Shown in pieces: positions 36,170-46,289 of a stretch of 64,000 nucleotides of DNA. Below the pieces are notes generated by a model. That model searched no databases. It saw only the letters and a list, made by a program, of their open reading frames with translations, and had not been told where the DNA came from. Source of the DNA: Vandiemenella viatica (taxonomy: Eukaryota; Arthropoda; Insecta; Orthoptera; Morabidae); contig CM061920.1 of the NCBI GenBank assembly GCA_031002005.1, positions 113,760,095-113,824,094 of the forward strand, in the 5' to 3' direction. Numbering within the stretch: the first letter of the stretch is position 1; each line of letters opens with the position of its first letter. The position numbers were made by a program, and so were the translations under genes.

Positions 36170-37235
36170 TGGATCAGAAAATTTTCATTAAATCTTGCTA
36201 TAAAAATTTAATTAAGTGCAACAAGGTTTAAGAATCTACTGTGATTAAAACATGGGTGAATGAATGATATAAGCATTTTCAAGATGGTCGTGAAGACGCT
36301 GAATATGAGGAGCGTACAGGTTATTATAGCACATCAATAACTAACCATGGAAAAAGTGAAAGAAATGATTATAAATGATCGTCAAATCACAATTAGAGAA
36401 TCTGCTGATAATGTTGGCATACCAATTAGCTCATGTTATGAAATTTTTTCATCTGTTTTGGGTATGAAATGTGTTGAAGCAAAATTTGTTCCAAAAGTGT
36501 TGAGTTTCCAACAAAAACATCTGCGAATGGAAGTTGCACAGGAATAGCTAAATGAGGTCAACAATGATTCAGAACTATTGTACAGGTGATGAAACATGGG
36601 TTTATGTGTATGTTGTCAAAACTAAGGCTCAAGCATCCCAGGGTCACCAATAACAATAAAAGCTTGACAAGTTTGATCAAATGTGAAGGTTACGCTCAAT
36701 GTGTTCTACAATTTTAACAGCATAGAGAACAGTGAGTTCTTGCCACAAGGTCAAACAATAAATAAGGAGTACTACCTTGAAGTTCAATGCCACTTGTGTG
36801 AAACAGTCTGGAGAAAATGGCCAAATTTGTGGTGAAACAAATCATGGTTTTTCCATCATGATATTGCACCTGCTCACACATCGGTGCTTAATGCCGCTTG
36901 TGTGAAACAATCTGGAGAAAATGCCCAGATTTGTGGTGAAAAAAATCATGGTTTTTCCATCATGATATTGCACCTGCTCTCACATCGGTGCTTTTTCATG
37001 AATGTTTGGCAAGAAACAACACTGTAATGATGCCACAGCCGCCATATTTGCCAGACATCACCCCTTGTGACATTTTTCTGTTCCCAAAAATATAGAGAAC
37101 CCTGAAGGGTCCACGTTTCACAAACATAGATGAGATTAAAAGTGTATCACTGAAAAAGCTCAGTTATCCCAAAGATCAAGTTCCAGAATTGTTTTGGAGA
37201 GAGGAAAAAGTGCTGGCAATATACAATATCTAATT
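36170..37235 (+). pseudogene. Mariner transposase, many breaks
   Basis: It starts MDQKIFIKSCYKNLIKC at 36170 (HTH region). EKVKEMIINDRQITIRESAD and LGMKCVEAKFVPKVL follow in frame 36347-36547. A TAG at 36545 and shifts come next, then GDETWVYVY-like sequence near 36590 (first Asp), a FHHDIAPAHT-like block near 36855 (second Asp) and MMPQPPYLPDITPCDIFLF near 37030 (third acid site). Catalytic order matches mariner. It is broken by stops and by a 104-bp tandem duplication at 36786-36993. Confidence 0.85.
36786..36993. repeat. 104-bp tandem duplication inside the mariner
   Basis: Units 36786-36889 and 36890-36993 start aatgccacttgtgtgaaac and aatgccgcttgtgtgaaac. They are about 92% identical by eye and duplicate the region of the second catalytic Asp. 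Confidence 0.85.
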
Positions 37236-37310
37236 GGGAGTATTTTGAAGGGGATAACATCGGTGTAGATAAATAAATAAAACTCTTACCAAAAAAATAA
37301 AAATTGCCAT

Positions 37311-37773
37311 GTTTTTTTTTCTTTGTTATCGAAATTTTAGGGGACTGCACCACTTTCGGAACCAAAACAAAATTGGTACTAACCTGTTGAAATTTGGTTT
37401 GACAACATGTCCTCTTCACATTTTGCACTCTTGCTTTTCAGAAACTTGCCAAGAATTAAATTAAAAATGCCGAAATATGACAGCGAAGCACAGCCATTAG
37501 ATGCCACCAGCATTAAAAAATTGGTAACAGGCTCTTAAAATGTTTATTTAATCCTTTGTTGTATTGTTTTATTGCCATTGTCAGATTATAATTTACTAAT
37601 TGGCTTGCCCTTTGATCAAATTTTTTCATCTTCAATGGTTATGGGCCAGGCATATTACAAAACCATTGTTAATATGTGATTATTGTAGGCCATCTCTTCC
37701 ACAGTTGTTTGTTAAATTAATAATTATTCTTTAATAATTACGCCAGTACAACTGTTTTTGATAATACTTATTT
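37311..37773. other. No gene recognised
   Basis: AT-rich sequence between the decayed mariner end and the hammerhead-like motif. It may include the body of the element that carries that motif. Confidence 0.35.
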
Positions 37774-37810
37774 GACGGACGCGTTTCCCCTCTCGTCGAG
37801 GCATCATCAG
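37774..37810 (-). ncRNA. Hammerhead-ribozyme-like core
   Basis: On the minus strand: CTGATGA (37810-37804), a stem II candidate CCTC/GAGG with loop GACGA, GAAA (37787-37784), then stem III ACG/CGT around CGTC, and C at the expected cleavage position 37774. All invariant core bases are present. Stem I is not obvious in the flanks. PLEs and retrozymes are known to carry such motifs. Activity is untested. Confidence 0.55.
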
Positions 37811-37944
37811 CGTACAACGTTAATATATTAGCTGAAATTGTGTTCATTGTATCGATTAAGGATATCGTGATTTGTTTAAGATATTGTTTCACACAATAAT
37901 GTTCCACAGTATTTGAAGATTAAATAATTAAAAAACTATGTAAT

Positions 37945-38496
37945 ACTAGCTGATACCCGTGACTTCGTACGCGTGGATTAAGAATTTCTTTGCCAGAATT
38001 GACTATAGAAAATTGTTGGTAACGAAGGATTGGTTCCAAACAACATCGAGTCGGCATAATATGACAGGAAAGCTATCACTAATATCATTCTACCATCGAA
38101 CTTGTCTCTTGAAGAGAATCGGTTTCCAACATATTTCTGTCACCATTCGATAATTCTCAAAATTTTGTGACTACAACTGTTAATCATACCGGAAAAAATG
38201 TACCGTGCCTTTCCTACAGATTTTCTTGTCAAATTCCACCAATATCGGTATAGCCATTTAGTCTTCAAAACATAACAAAAAGATAGAGACTTACTTCCGC
38301 ATTTATAGTATTATTGCTGCAGATCTCACACACTGACTGCGAACAACCCCTGAGGGATCATTATAACGTAAAAAGTGTACACCTACAGCATTGCAATACT
38401 ACCTACGATTTGCCTTGCATTGAACCCCTAAATTTGTGATATCTACAATTTAACATTCAATCCGAATAACCGACGGTCCAGGCGTGACTCTTATAG
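37945..38496 (+). repeat. Left part of a dispersed repeat split by a transposon
   Basis: It begins actagctgatacccgtgact and matches 6116-6300 over about 190 bases. The likely right part is 42651-42998, ending in caaacaaacaaacatacatt and ctttatatacaaag, the kind of tail these arthropod repeats have. The 4.15 kb TIR element lies between the halves. Confidence 0.6.
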
Positions 38497-38943
38497 TCAA
38501 AGAGTCCGTGAACGCCAGACCTACGTCATAGAATAAAGCCTGAAATTTTTTCTGCGTATGTGCACTACAGCAGGTATGAACCTTTGGCTACTCTGAACCT
38601 TGAGTGGTGGTGGCTTTGATAGATAACAGGAAGTGAAGGTGTATAAAATTGATGCCTAGTTATGTCATAGTATAAAGCGTGATTTTTTTAAATATTTTTT
38701 ACGGGATACTATTAGAAATCACATCATCTATTGCCGGACACATTGTATGGCCAGACACCTTCAAAACTTAATAAAATGTAATTATACTTATGTCATAATA
38801 TAAAACCTGAATTTTATATATATTGTTTGGGCAACTATTTAAAAGTGTTTCCTAAACAGCCAGACTATTTCGATGGTTCCAACACACTGCCAGACATAAT
38901 TCAATGTCAACTATAGGGGCGAGCGCGGAGACAATAGATATGT
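38497..38943 (+). repeat. Left terminal inverted repeat
   Basis: It contains cagacctacgtcata, gagtggtggtggctttgata, aagtgaaggtgtataaaatt and ggggcgagcgcggag, each found inverted in 42183-42650. The innermost match is the gcgagcgcgga block near 38920. Confidence 0.85.
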
Positions 38944-39231
38944 AAGAGTTGGGCTTATTGGATAATCCAATTATATTGTAATTATTTATTTATTAATAGC
39001 TAACAAATTTTTAATGAATTACTTAACAACATTTTAATGTCAGTTATATTAAATTAAATTTCAATATTTTATTAAAATTTTGTTGTCTGTTACAAATCTA
39101 GTAATTACAAAATTGTCTCAGTAATAAACAAATTGATGAATAGTTTATAAATATTCATAGTAAAAGCTTAAAAAAATTGGAAATATGATTTAATAGAAAT
39201 ATCATTGGTTTTATGTAAATTCAAAATAGAT

Positions 39232-41806
39232 TTATTCATTGTCATCATTATAGTCGATACTTTCAGAATAGTCATCACTAATTCTGCAGTCCGTGAATTT
39301 ATTATTTTCAATATCGTCTTCTTTATCAGTTTCTGTAAAAATATAAAGAAAATAATGAGATTATTAATAACAACAAATTTATGTTGGAATAACAATTACA
39401 TACCTGATAAATTTTTCAGTGAATCACTGACAAAGTTTGGTAGGTGATCTCCATCGAACCATTTGAAATAATACTCATTGTCTTCTCGTACCCAGCCATT
39501 ATTTTCAGGCTGATAAATGCTGGGATTTTTAAAGTGAGTATTATTTCAAATAGTGGATATATAATTTGCTCGCAGAAATTGTTGTAATAGTTCCCTTTCT
39601 CAAGGTGGCAGATAGCTAGCATCGAAACTCCGTAATTTTTTTGAGATTCAAAGATTCATTCATATTTGAGACTGTATACGTGTTGATGATATCTGAAGAT
39701 GGGCAATGTCAACATCAACTATCCCAGGAACATTATATACATCACATATAAATTTTTGTATAATTTTAAAGACATTTTTTCGTTAATCACTATTTTCAAA
39801 TAATGCAACATCTCAAAACTTGAGAAAAACTTCCTGGTATTCTTGATTCGTTTTCAATATTTTGTAAGGTTTTAATTTTCCTTTTCTAAAAAACGCAGGA
39901 TTATAATCACATCCTGTGATTACATGAAATCCAGCCAGGCTTTTACAAATGGATCCTCCCAATTGTGTGTGGATCTTTGTTATGTCTACATATCTTAAAT
40001 TATTTCCAGTGCCTGCAAGTATCCAAACATGGGAATCATTTTGTAAGTGATGCATATGGCCAAGCATTATATGTTTCTGGAACATCTTTTATCGTATGCA
40101 ACAGAAAAAAAACATCAATTATTAGTACATCGATATGAGGGGGTGGCATTTTCTAGACACTTTGTTAAGGAAGATTTATCGGTCTTGCAAATAGTGCCAT
40201 CTAAAAGGCACATTGACAAAGGCACTGGAGTAATTGGGTAAGATAAAATTTTTGAAATGTTTATATTATAATCTATCAAAATTCCAAGCATACGTCCAAA
40301 TAAAGCTCGTTGAATTTTAATCTCTTGAACTTTACCACCCACTTTAACTTTCATCTCTTCTTTTGATAATCTTTAGAAAAATTATTAATAAATTATTTCA
40401 GTTGCTTGATGCTATTTTGAATGTTACATGTATTCAAATCTGCTGAAATATCTTTTTCGGTTTGTAATCCTAATTGATGAAAAATATTACTTATCATTGT
40501 TGATCTCACATCATGGTTTTGGACCAAAATTGAATTGGTGAAACCTGTAAGCCTTCTAGCCGCATCTGCATTTGTAGTTTGTTCTAATATCAAGTCAACA
40601 GGTTGTCTCAAAAACGGTTTGGTGGTACTTTTAATTCCAAAGCAACCCAGTTTGAATTCTTCATATAAGTCAGGATGAATTTCTGCAACTTTCAGCAAAT
40701 TATCATAATATTTAACAGTCCATCGAGCATAGTTTTGTTGATTACATATAAAAAATATATTTGTAATTTTAGGCAATACTGATTTAAAAAGTTCGAAACC
40801 TCCTGTCCGAATGCTCCGTGATAGGCTTAAGTAATTATGTATAAGATTGATGTAAATCAAATAAAATTGTGGAGTTTTGCCACAATCGCCATTTAGAATT
40901 TGTTGTTTGTATATACCGTAGTCATTCATTAATTCCTTCAGTTCTTCATTTTCTATTTGAAATGATGGCATTTTACATTTTTGTAGTCTTTTTACTTCAT
41001 GTTTCATGTCATCTGTCAATGTTTTTTTTTCCCCATTTGTAAAAATGATTAAAATGTAGTACTTCTAATCCTAATGCTGTCAAAGAATGTAGTCTTTTGC
41101 AACGGTTGAAGTGTTTTCCATCAATAAATCCATTCAATGAACCATTTGCCAGCAAATTACTTTCAACCATTACATTGGTTAAGCCACAGTCACTTATGAT
41201 TTTACCTACTGTTTTAAAATAAGCCATCATAATGTGAAATGGCCCTAAATGTATAAATAAATTATCAAATTTAGGTTTTTGCGTAGCTTGGATTTCAAAG
41301 GCTAGTTTGGCCATCGCGAGGTCATATGTTACTTGCATGAAACTGAATCATTTTTGTCACTTATTTCTAAAAATTGTAAAAAGTCAAAATTCTCTTCATA
41401 AACTGAAAGTTGTGGTTCTATTGACCGCTGTATTACAGTTGGTTCAGGTATTGGGAAAGATTCTCTACATAGAGAAAGTGAATGAAATTGCTCTTAGGTC
41501 AACTCGGGTAGCAACAATGGGGCTGGCGATCATTATTGATGGATATACTTACTGATTTTTTTCCATATTAGTTTGTTGAGAACGTGTAGATTCAGAAGTA
41601 AAATGTTTTTTCATGAGTCCTGTAAATAGTTTGCAACATTCTCTGTGGTAACCACTTTCCGTATACTCTGTTGGTAAAATTATGTCCTTATATTTCAGGT
41701 TATGTTTCTTTCTTAGTACCTTAATTGTTTGACATTTCTTCTCAGAGAATAATACTATTTTTCCACTACTTTTCTTACACAAAACACAGCTTAATATGTC
41801 TCCCAT
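39232..41806 (-). pseudogene. Spliced gene of the long-TIR transposon, PIN/XPG-like, broken
   Basis: Exon 1 (41806-41553) starts MGDILSCVLCKKSSGKIVLF with paired Cys, then GYHRECCKLF, a zinc-binding N-terminus. Intron 41552-41465 has GTAAGT and a TATGTAG acceptor; splicing keeps frame into ESFPIPEPTVIQ. The body covers 41338-41009 (HLGPFHIMMAYF, GKHFNRCKRLHSL), a shift in an A-run near 41025, then 41019-40393 (FELFKSVLPKITNIFFI, ARWTVKYYDNLLKVAE). Next are 40354-40115 (LSYPITPVPLSMCLLDGTIC) and 40085-39813 (LAGFHVITGCDYNPAFFRKGK). The C-terminal WVREDNEYYFKWFDGDHLP block lies near 39500-39410. A last intron 39403-39333 (GTATGT to TTTACAG) leads to an acidic tail ending at 39232. Remembered relatives suggest a middle part, including upstream nuclease acids, is deleted. 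Confidence 0.65.
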
Positions 41807-41984
41807 TATGGTATTTTATTAAAACTGAATTAAATATTTTATTTTTTGCAAATGTAAAAATAAATAATAAAACAATGAATGACTTGACATATGCTGAAAC
41901 ATCTGTGGTAGGATACCAAAGATGTGTGGCAAAGACGTAGTACTATAAATTTAACTAACTGTCTCACTCTAAATCACCTGACAG

Positions 41985-42115
41985 AATAATAATATTTTTC
42001 CACTGTTTTTCTTACACAAAGCCCCAATTAATAAGCCTTCCATTATGATATAATATTAAAACTTAATTACAATTATTTTACACAACTGCACAAATCAATA
42101 ATAAAACGTATGCTC
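41985..42115 (-). repeat. Duplicated copy of the exon 1 start
   Basis: The minus strand reads MEGLLIGALCKKNSGKI, paralleling MGDILSCVLCKKSSGKI of 41806-41750. Similarity extends into the AT-rich upstream region (41810-41880). It is a 130-bp-scale duplication of promoter-proximal sequence. Confidence 0.7.
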
Positions 42116-42182
42116 TACGATCAATGACAGAACATGTATTCAAACAATATCTGCACGAGAGACGCATGACAAAAGACGCAGT

Positions 42183-42650
42183 ACACAAATATTGCCTCCG
42201 CGCTCGCCCCTACAGCTGACATTGTATTATGTTTGGCAGGGTGTTGGAATCATCGAAATTGTCTGGCTGTTTAGGAAACACTTTTAAATAGTTGCCTAAA
42301 CAACATATATAAAATTCAGGTTTTATATTATGATGTAAGTACAATTACATTTTATTAAGTTTTGAAGGTGTCTGGGGAGGGGAGGGAGGGGGATATCCAC
42401 CGCACAAAGTGTCTTGCAATACAAGACGTGATTTCTATTGGTATCCAGTAAAAAATATTAAAAAATCACGCTTTATACTATGACGTAACTAGGCATCAAT
42501 TTTATACACCTTCACTTCCTGTTATCTATCAAAGCCACCACCACTCAAGGTTCATAGTAGCCAAACGTTCATACCTGCTGTAGTGTACACGCACAGAAGA
42601 AATTTCAGCCTTTATACTATGACGTAGGTCTGGTGTTCACTGGCTCTTGC
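42183..42650 (-). repeat. Right terminal inverted repeat
   Basis: Inverted partner of 38497-38943. It includes an extra G-rich patch (ggggaggggagggagggg) at about 42373-42391 absent from the left arm. Confidence 0.85.
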
Positions 42651-42998
42651 TCTATACCATCAAAAACAATTTTTAAAAATCTATGCCTCCACGGAGATTT
42701 GAACTGGAGAACACGATCCAAACAGCAGTAAGCAAGCATTTTAACCACTGAGCTACCAGACCGCCAAATGTAAAGGCAGTACAGAGTACACATCTGTTTA
42801 TCGCCGACAGTAATTTTACGAAATAAGACAACATGTATTATTTATACAGAAAATTTTTCAACCAAATATAGACAGTATTTTTCTCCTTGTGTCAAACGAT
42901 AAGTGTGCAAACTTTCATCGAAATCGGATGAAAACTGTGGATTTGTATGAAGAACAAACAAACAAACATACATTCATCTTTATATACAAAGACTGCGG
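42651..42998 (+). repeat. Right part of the split dispersed repeat
   Basis: Positions 42860-42950 match one unit of the 15300-18345 array (atagacagtatttttctc, then gtgcaaactttcatcgaaat). A caaacaaacaaacatac tail follows. The tRNA-like block 42684-42765 lies within it. Confidence 0.6.
42684..42765 (-). repeat. tRNA-derived SINE head or tRNA pseudogene
   Basis: On the minus strand, ggtagctcagtggttaaaat resembles a pol III box A and gttcaaatc a box B, in tRNA spacing over 82 bases. Acceptor-arm pairing is poor and an anticodon is not clear, so it is tRNA-derived rather than a working tRNA. Confidence 0.6.
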
Positions 42999-43056
42999 GA
43001 ATTCGAACCGGGGTCAGCAAATTACGGAATGTACACCTTACCATATAACACATGGC
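42991..43056 (-). repeat. Second tRNA-like fragment
   Basis: On the minus strand ggttcgaattcccgca gives an exact box B and tggtaaggtgtac a possible box A. Spacing is short and no cloverleaf is apparent. Confidence 0.45.
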
Positions 43057-43898
43057 AATTATTCCCGTATTGAAAGAAATTTTGATTTTTTTCCCATGTA
43101 TCTCCAAAACAAGGCCACATTTGAAGAAACTATGCCACCATGACACTACAACACATTTATTTATTTTTACGCCAATCGACATTGTACATAAATGTTATAC
43201 AAATAACTTTAAGGAAATTGGATACAAAGTTATTGCACTATATTAGTCATGACAAAAGATTATATAAATTTAATAAGTCAGTAGTAGTTTTTTAACATTT
43301 GCTGAGAAATATGAAAGAGATTCTAAAAAAAGTCTGCTGAGTACTGGTCTGGTTCAGCAGCCTGGCAGTTTTATTTCTAGGTACATGGTAGACATAGTTT
43401 GTGTTTGTGCTTTCAACTGAGAGCAGCCTTCTTGCTCTGAGCACAAACTTAGAGCATATAAAGCCAAAGTCATCTAAGATTTCTGGCAACTCAACCAGCC
43501 TGCTGACAACTTTAAAATAGAAAGTCAAGTCAGCTGCTTGTCTGTAACTAATAAGGCTACTAATCTTATACTGGTGATATTGAGTACATCCCAGAATGCT
43601 TATAGTGGCCTAAACATTTACATAATTTACGTTCAATTTTTTTCAATACAATTGAAAGGTAGATCAGTGAATGGTAACCAGACAGCAAACCCGTACTCCA
43701 GAGAAAAGAAGTGTCAATTTTTTGGTATTTCTGAATCCCTTGCTTGCTGTACAAATAAAGCCTGGCAGCTGAAATCTGTTAATAACATGTCTGATGGTCT
43801 CCTCTTTAGCTTGGGTGTTGGCACAGTTAGACGGATTCACTTAATATCACCATCAAAAAGGAACACAACTGTCTCATGTTTAGTCTTATTGTATACAA
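43057..43898. other. No gene recognised
   Basis: Short frames on both strands (the longest 43538-43951, plus, which runs into the next repeat) have no known relatives. Confidence 0.4.
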
Positions 43899-44904
43899 AA
43901 CTAGCCCCAAAGCCCATCAAAAATGACGGGTTTAATGGAGCATTATGGTAATTTATTTCTCTGTAGTTGCTTAACTAAATACAATTGTTATAAAATAAAG
44001 CTCATTGTAATTTATCGTCTCTTGTGCTGTAGCAAAAAGCTTCAGTTGTCAACTTGTCCCAAGTTGTATCTCAGCCTATCCACAATCTCCACTAATATTG
44101 CTGCTAGAAAAGCAAAGCTTCAATCACGCGTGAATTAATACATTCCCTGTATCGCATGTCAGTGTCATCATGCATCGCAATATAAACTTGATCCTAAATC
44201 TTCACAGATTTTTACACTTTTCTTTCTTAATACCTGTGATGAAGATTGATGTTTTAATGGCTGAGACAGTTTACATCGGCTGAAATAATGACCCAGTTAA
44301 AATGAAGGATGCTAAAAATAAATCTTAACAACTTACGCTATGCCACGTAATATTTAGTTGTGGTTTTGGCCACATATAATGCGATCAATTTGGAACTTCT
44401 TTCATTCAAACTTTGTAATGATTTCAGTGAAAAAAAACCTGATAATTATTATGCCAATATAAACAAAATACATGCTTTTCTTTCATTCATGTCTTAACAT
44501 TGCTTAACTAAATAGAATTCTTATAAAATAAAATTCAATGTAATGCCTCAAGCTTTGCGCTGTAGCAAAAGGTTTCCGTTTCCATCCGGGTCCAGGTTGA
44601 ATTTCAACCTAACCACATACTACGATAAACTTGCCGCCAGAACAACAACATTTCAAACTCATGCATATTAATACGTGAGCTGTATCGCGTTTTAGTGACA
44701 ATAATGCATAGCAATATCAATTTGATCAAAAATCTTCAAGGGTTTTTACACATTGCTTTTTGTTATTCAGACCGATATTAAAACATCTGAATGGCTGACA
44801 CAGTTGCTGAAATAATAGCCTCAGTAATATTACACAGTGAAAGCAAAGAAAATTAAAATAAATCTTATAAACTTACATTATGCTACACTTATATTTGTTT
44901 TATC

Positions 44905-45492
44905 TTGAAACAGGGGTATGACTTCCTTCACTCCTTTCCAAAAATGCGTACTCTTCTACCCAAAATTCTACCCAGTGTCCCCCGTGCATGTTTTAGCAGA
45001 TCACCCAATCTTAAGAACATCTTAGTCCACAAATACCATCCGTCAGACTCTCCAAAAGCACCATATGGATCTAATCCTTCCAATAGACCCCACTGTAAAA
45101 CCTGCAGCATTCTTCCACCCACCACTACATATTCCATTCCCACTACAGGGGAAACTTTCCCCATCATCGGACATGCCACCTGTTCAACAACTCATGTTAT
45201 ATACCAACTAACTTGCCGCCATTGAACTAGTTCCTAAATAGGCCTCACCACACAGCAACTCTCAGTTAGAATGAATGGCCACAGACAAACAGTCCACATC
45301 CGTAACTTGTACCTTGCAGTACCAGAACATGCCAATAGCCACGATTCCAACAATCTCAACAACTGTCTTACTGTGAGAGTGGTCAGAGTTTTCCCTGACA
45401 GCATCACTGCAGCAGAACTCCGGATATGGGAACTAGCATACCACAGTATCTCCTGGATACCAGACACCCATCTGGCCTTAACCGCCGTTTAA
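44905..45492 (+). pseudogene. PLE GIY-YIG-type C-terminal domain, broken
   Basis: Frame 44905-45225 reads SRSPNLKNILVHKYHPSD, CKTCSILP, and HVIYQLTCRH, the usual run-up to the GIY-YIG nuclease in Penelope-like elements. A TGA, then frame 45271-45492 gives MNGHRQTVHIRNL, VPEHANSH and ELRIWELAYH, the domain's C-terminal half. Stops around 45224-45245 fall on the core GIY/YIG strands. In live elements this nuclease cuts the target. It is truncated upstream, with no RT. Confidence 0.8.
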
Positions 45493-45503
45493 ATCCCATC
45501 ACG

Positions 45504-45530
45504 TTTTTTTTTTTTTTTTTTTTTTTTTTT
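45504..45530. repeat. 27-base T run
   Basis: It directly follows the GIY-YIG remnant. Confidence 0.95.
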
Positions 45531-45743
45531 CCTTTGCTAGACATAACTTTTTGCGTCAATACCATACCCTTGCTACATATGTTCCTTTTACCATCGCCTG
45601 CAATATATTATGTCAGAAATTGCCGATATATCGGTAGTCTACTCCTTAGCCGTTTCCCCACTCTTCCCCCACTACACAGTTGGTCATTGGGAGGCATTCG
45701 TTGTGTACACACAAACGGAGCCTAATGGCCCATTTATCTACCA

Positions 45744-45776
45744 CTGATGAAGGCAGATGCCGAAATATTGTGTATT
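45744..45776 (+). ncRNA. Hammerhead-ribozyme-like core in the PLE 3' region
   Basis: CTGATGA (45744-45750), stem II GGC/GCC with loop AGAT, GAAA (45762-45765), stem III ATA/TAT with loop TTGTG, and T at the cleavage position 45776. Stem I pairs only partly (two good pairs by hand). Hammerheads of this type are known in PLE terminal repeats, and a PLE domain lies just upstream. Confidence 0.6.
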
Positions 45777-46289
45777 TGTTTGTCAGCATAAGTGTTCCCT
45801 CTCACCGCAACAGTCCACTTTGGTATGTGGTGGGTAAATTTTTCTGTCCTGCATTATTTATATTGCCTAGTAGCCACTTCCATTTTCCTTAGTTTCATTA
45901 TATCTATGGACAAAGAATTTAAGGAGTACTTCTATATATCAAAAGAATATTTTGTAAATATAAGCATCTAATGATTGATATGTTGATTTTAACGCAATAT
46001 ATACTTTTATTTCAGTGTTCTGTCGGTTAATTTATTCGCAGATGTTTGGAAATATTTTTAAATAATGCGCATTACCAAGAATAATGGCGTAAAGCGTGAC
46101 GTCATTGTGCGACAGCATAAAGTTACGTCATGCCGTGACAGACAACATCATAGCTGACACAATTGTTTATTATAATATTAGATACAAGTTTCTAAGCAGA
46201 AAGACACCAAACAACAACAGTAGCAAACTGGACTTATTATACGAAGAATGCAAGCTCTCCAGTGAGTTGAGAAGGATTTACCAGATGTA

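Larger units (their letters stand above)
35961..37310 (+). mobile_element. Mariner-type transposon, 3' end decayed
   Basis: The left terminus tacgaggtgcgttcaaaaaa is of the mariner irritans type and includes the TA target. A broken transposase follows. I could not find the inverted partner near 37300-37400, so the right end is lost or eroded. Confidence 0.8.
38497..42650 (-). mobile_element. Long-TIR DNA transposon, Academ-like candidate
   Basis: TIRs of about 450 bp (38497-38943 and 42183-42650) flank a 3.2 kb interior encoding one spliced minus-strand gene. TIR identity is roughly 90% by eye, with 38690-38760 and 42370-42420 differing most. Outer ends read agtcaaagagtccgtgaac and, inverted, agagcaagagccagtgaac. 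Target duplication is uncertain. The encoded protein has a TGCDY motif of PIN/XPG-nuclease type. Academ transposons carry an XPG-like nuclease, hence the suggestion; the class is not proven. Confidence 0.7.
43899..46107 (-). repeat. Left array of a ~0.56 kb repeat, interrupted by a PLE
   Basis: Segments 43899-44896 and 45898-46107 are inverted matches to 58980-58005 and 57185-56945. Shared blocks include caattgttataaaataaagc, atcgcatgtcagtgtcatca and tatggacaaagaatttaagg. A PLE fragment occupies 44897-45897. No coding potential was seen. Confidence 0.8.

Noticed and set aside
42684..42765. Functional tRNA gene
   Set aside because: Boxes A and B are tRNA-like but the acceptor stem and anticodon arm do not form convincingly.
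45426..45725. Hydrophobic Phe-rich ORF resembling a membrane protein
   Set aside because: The Phe run comes from the 27-base T run.
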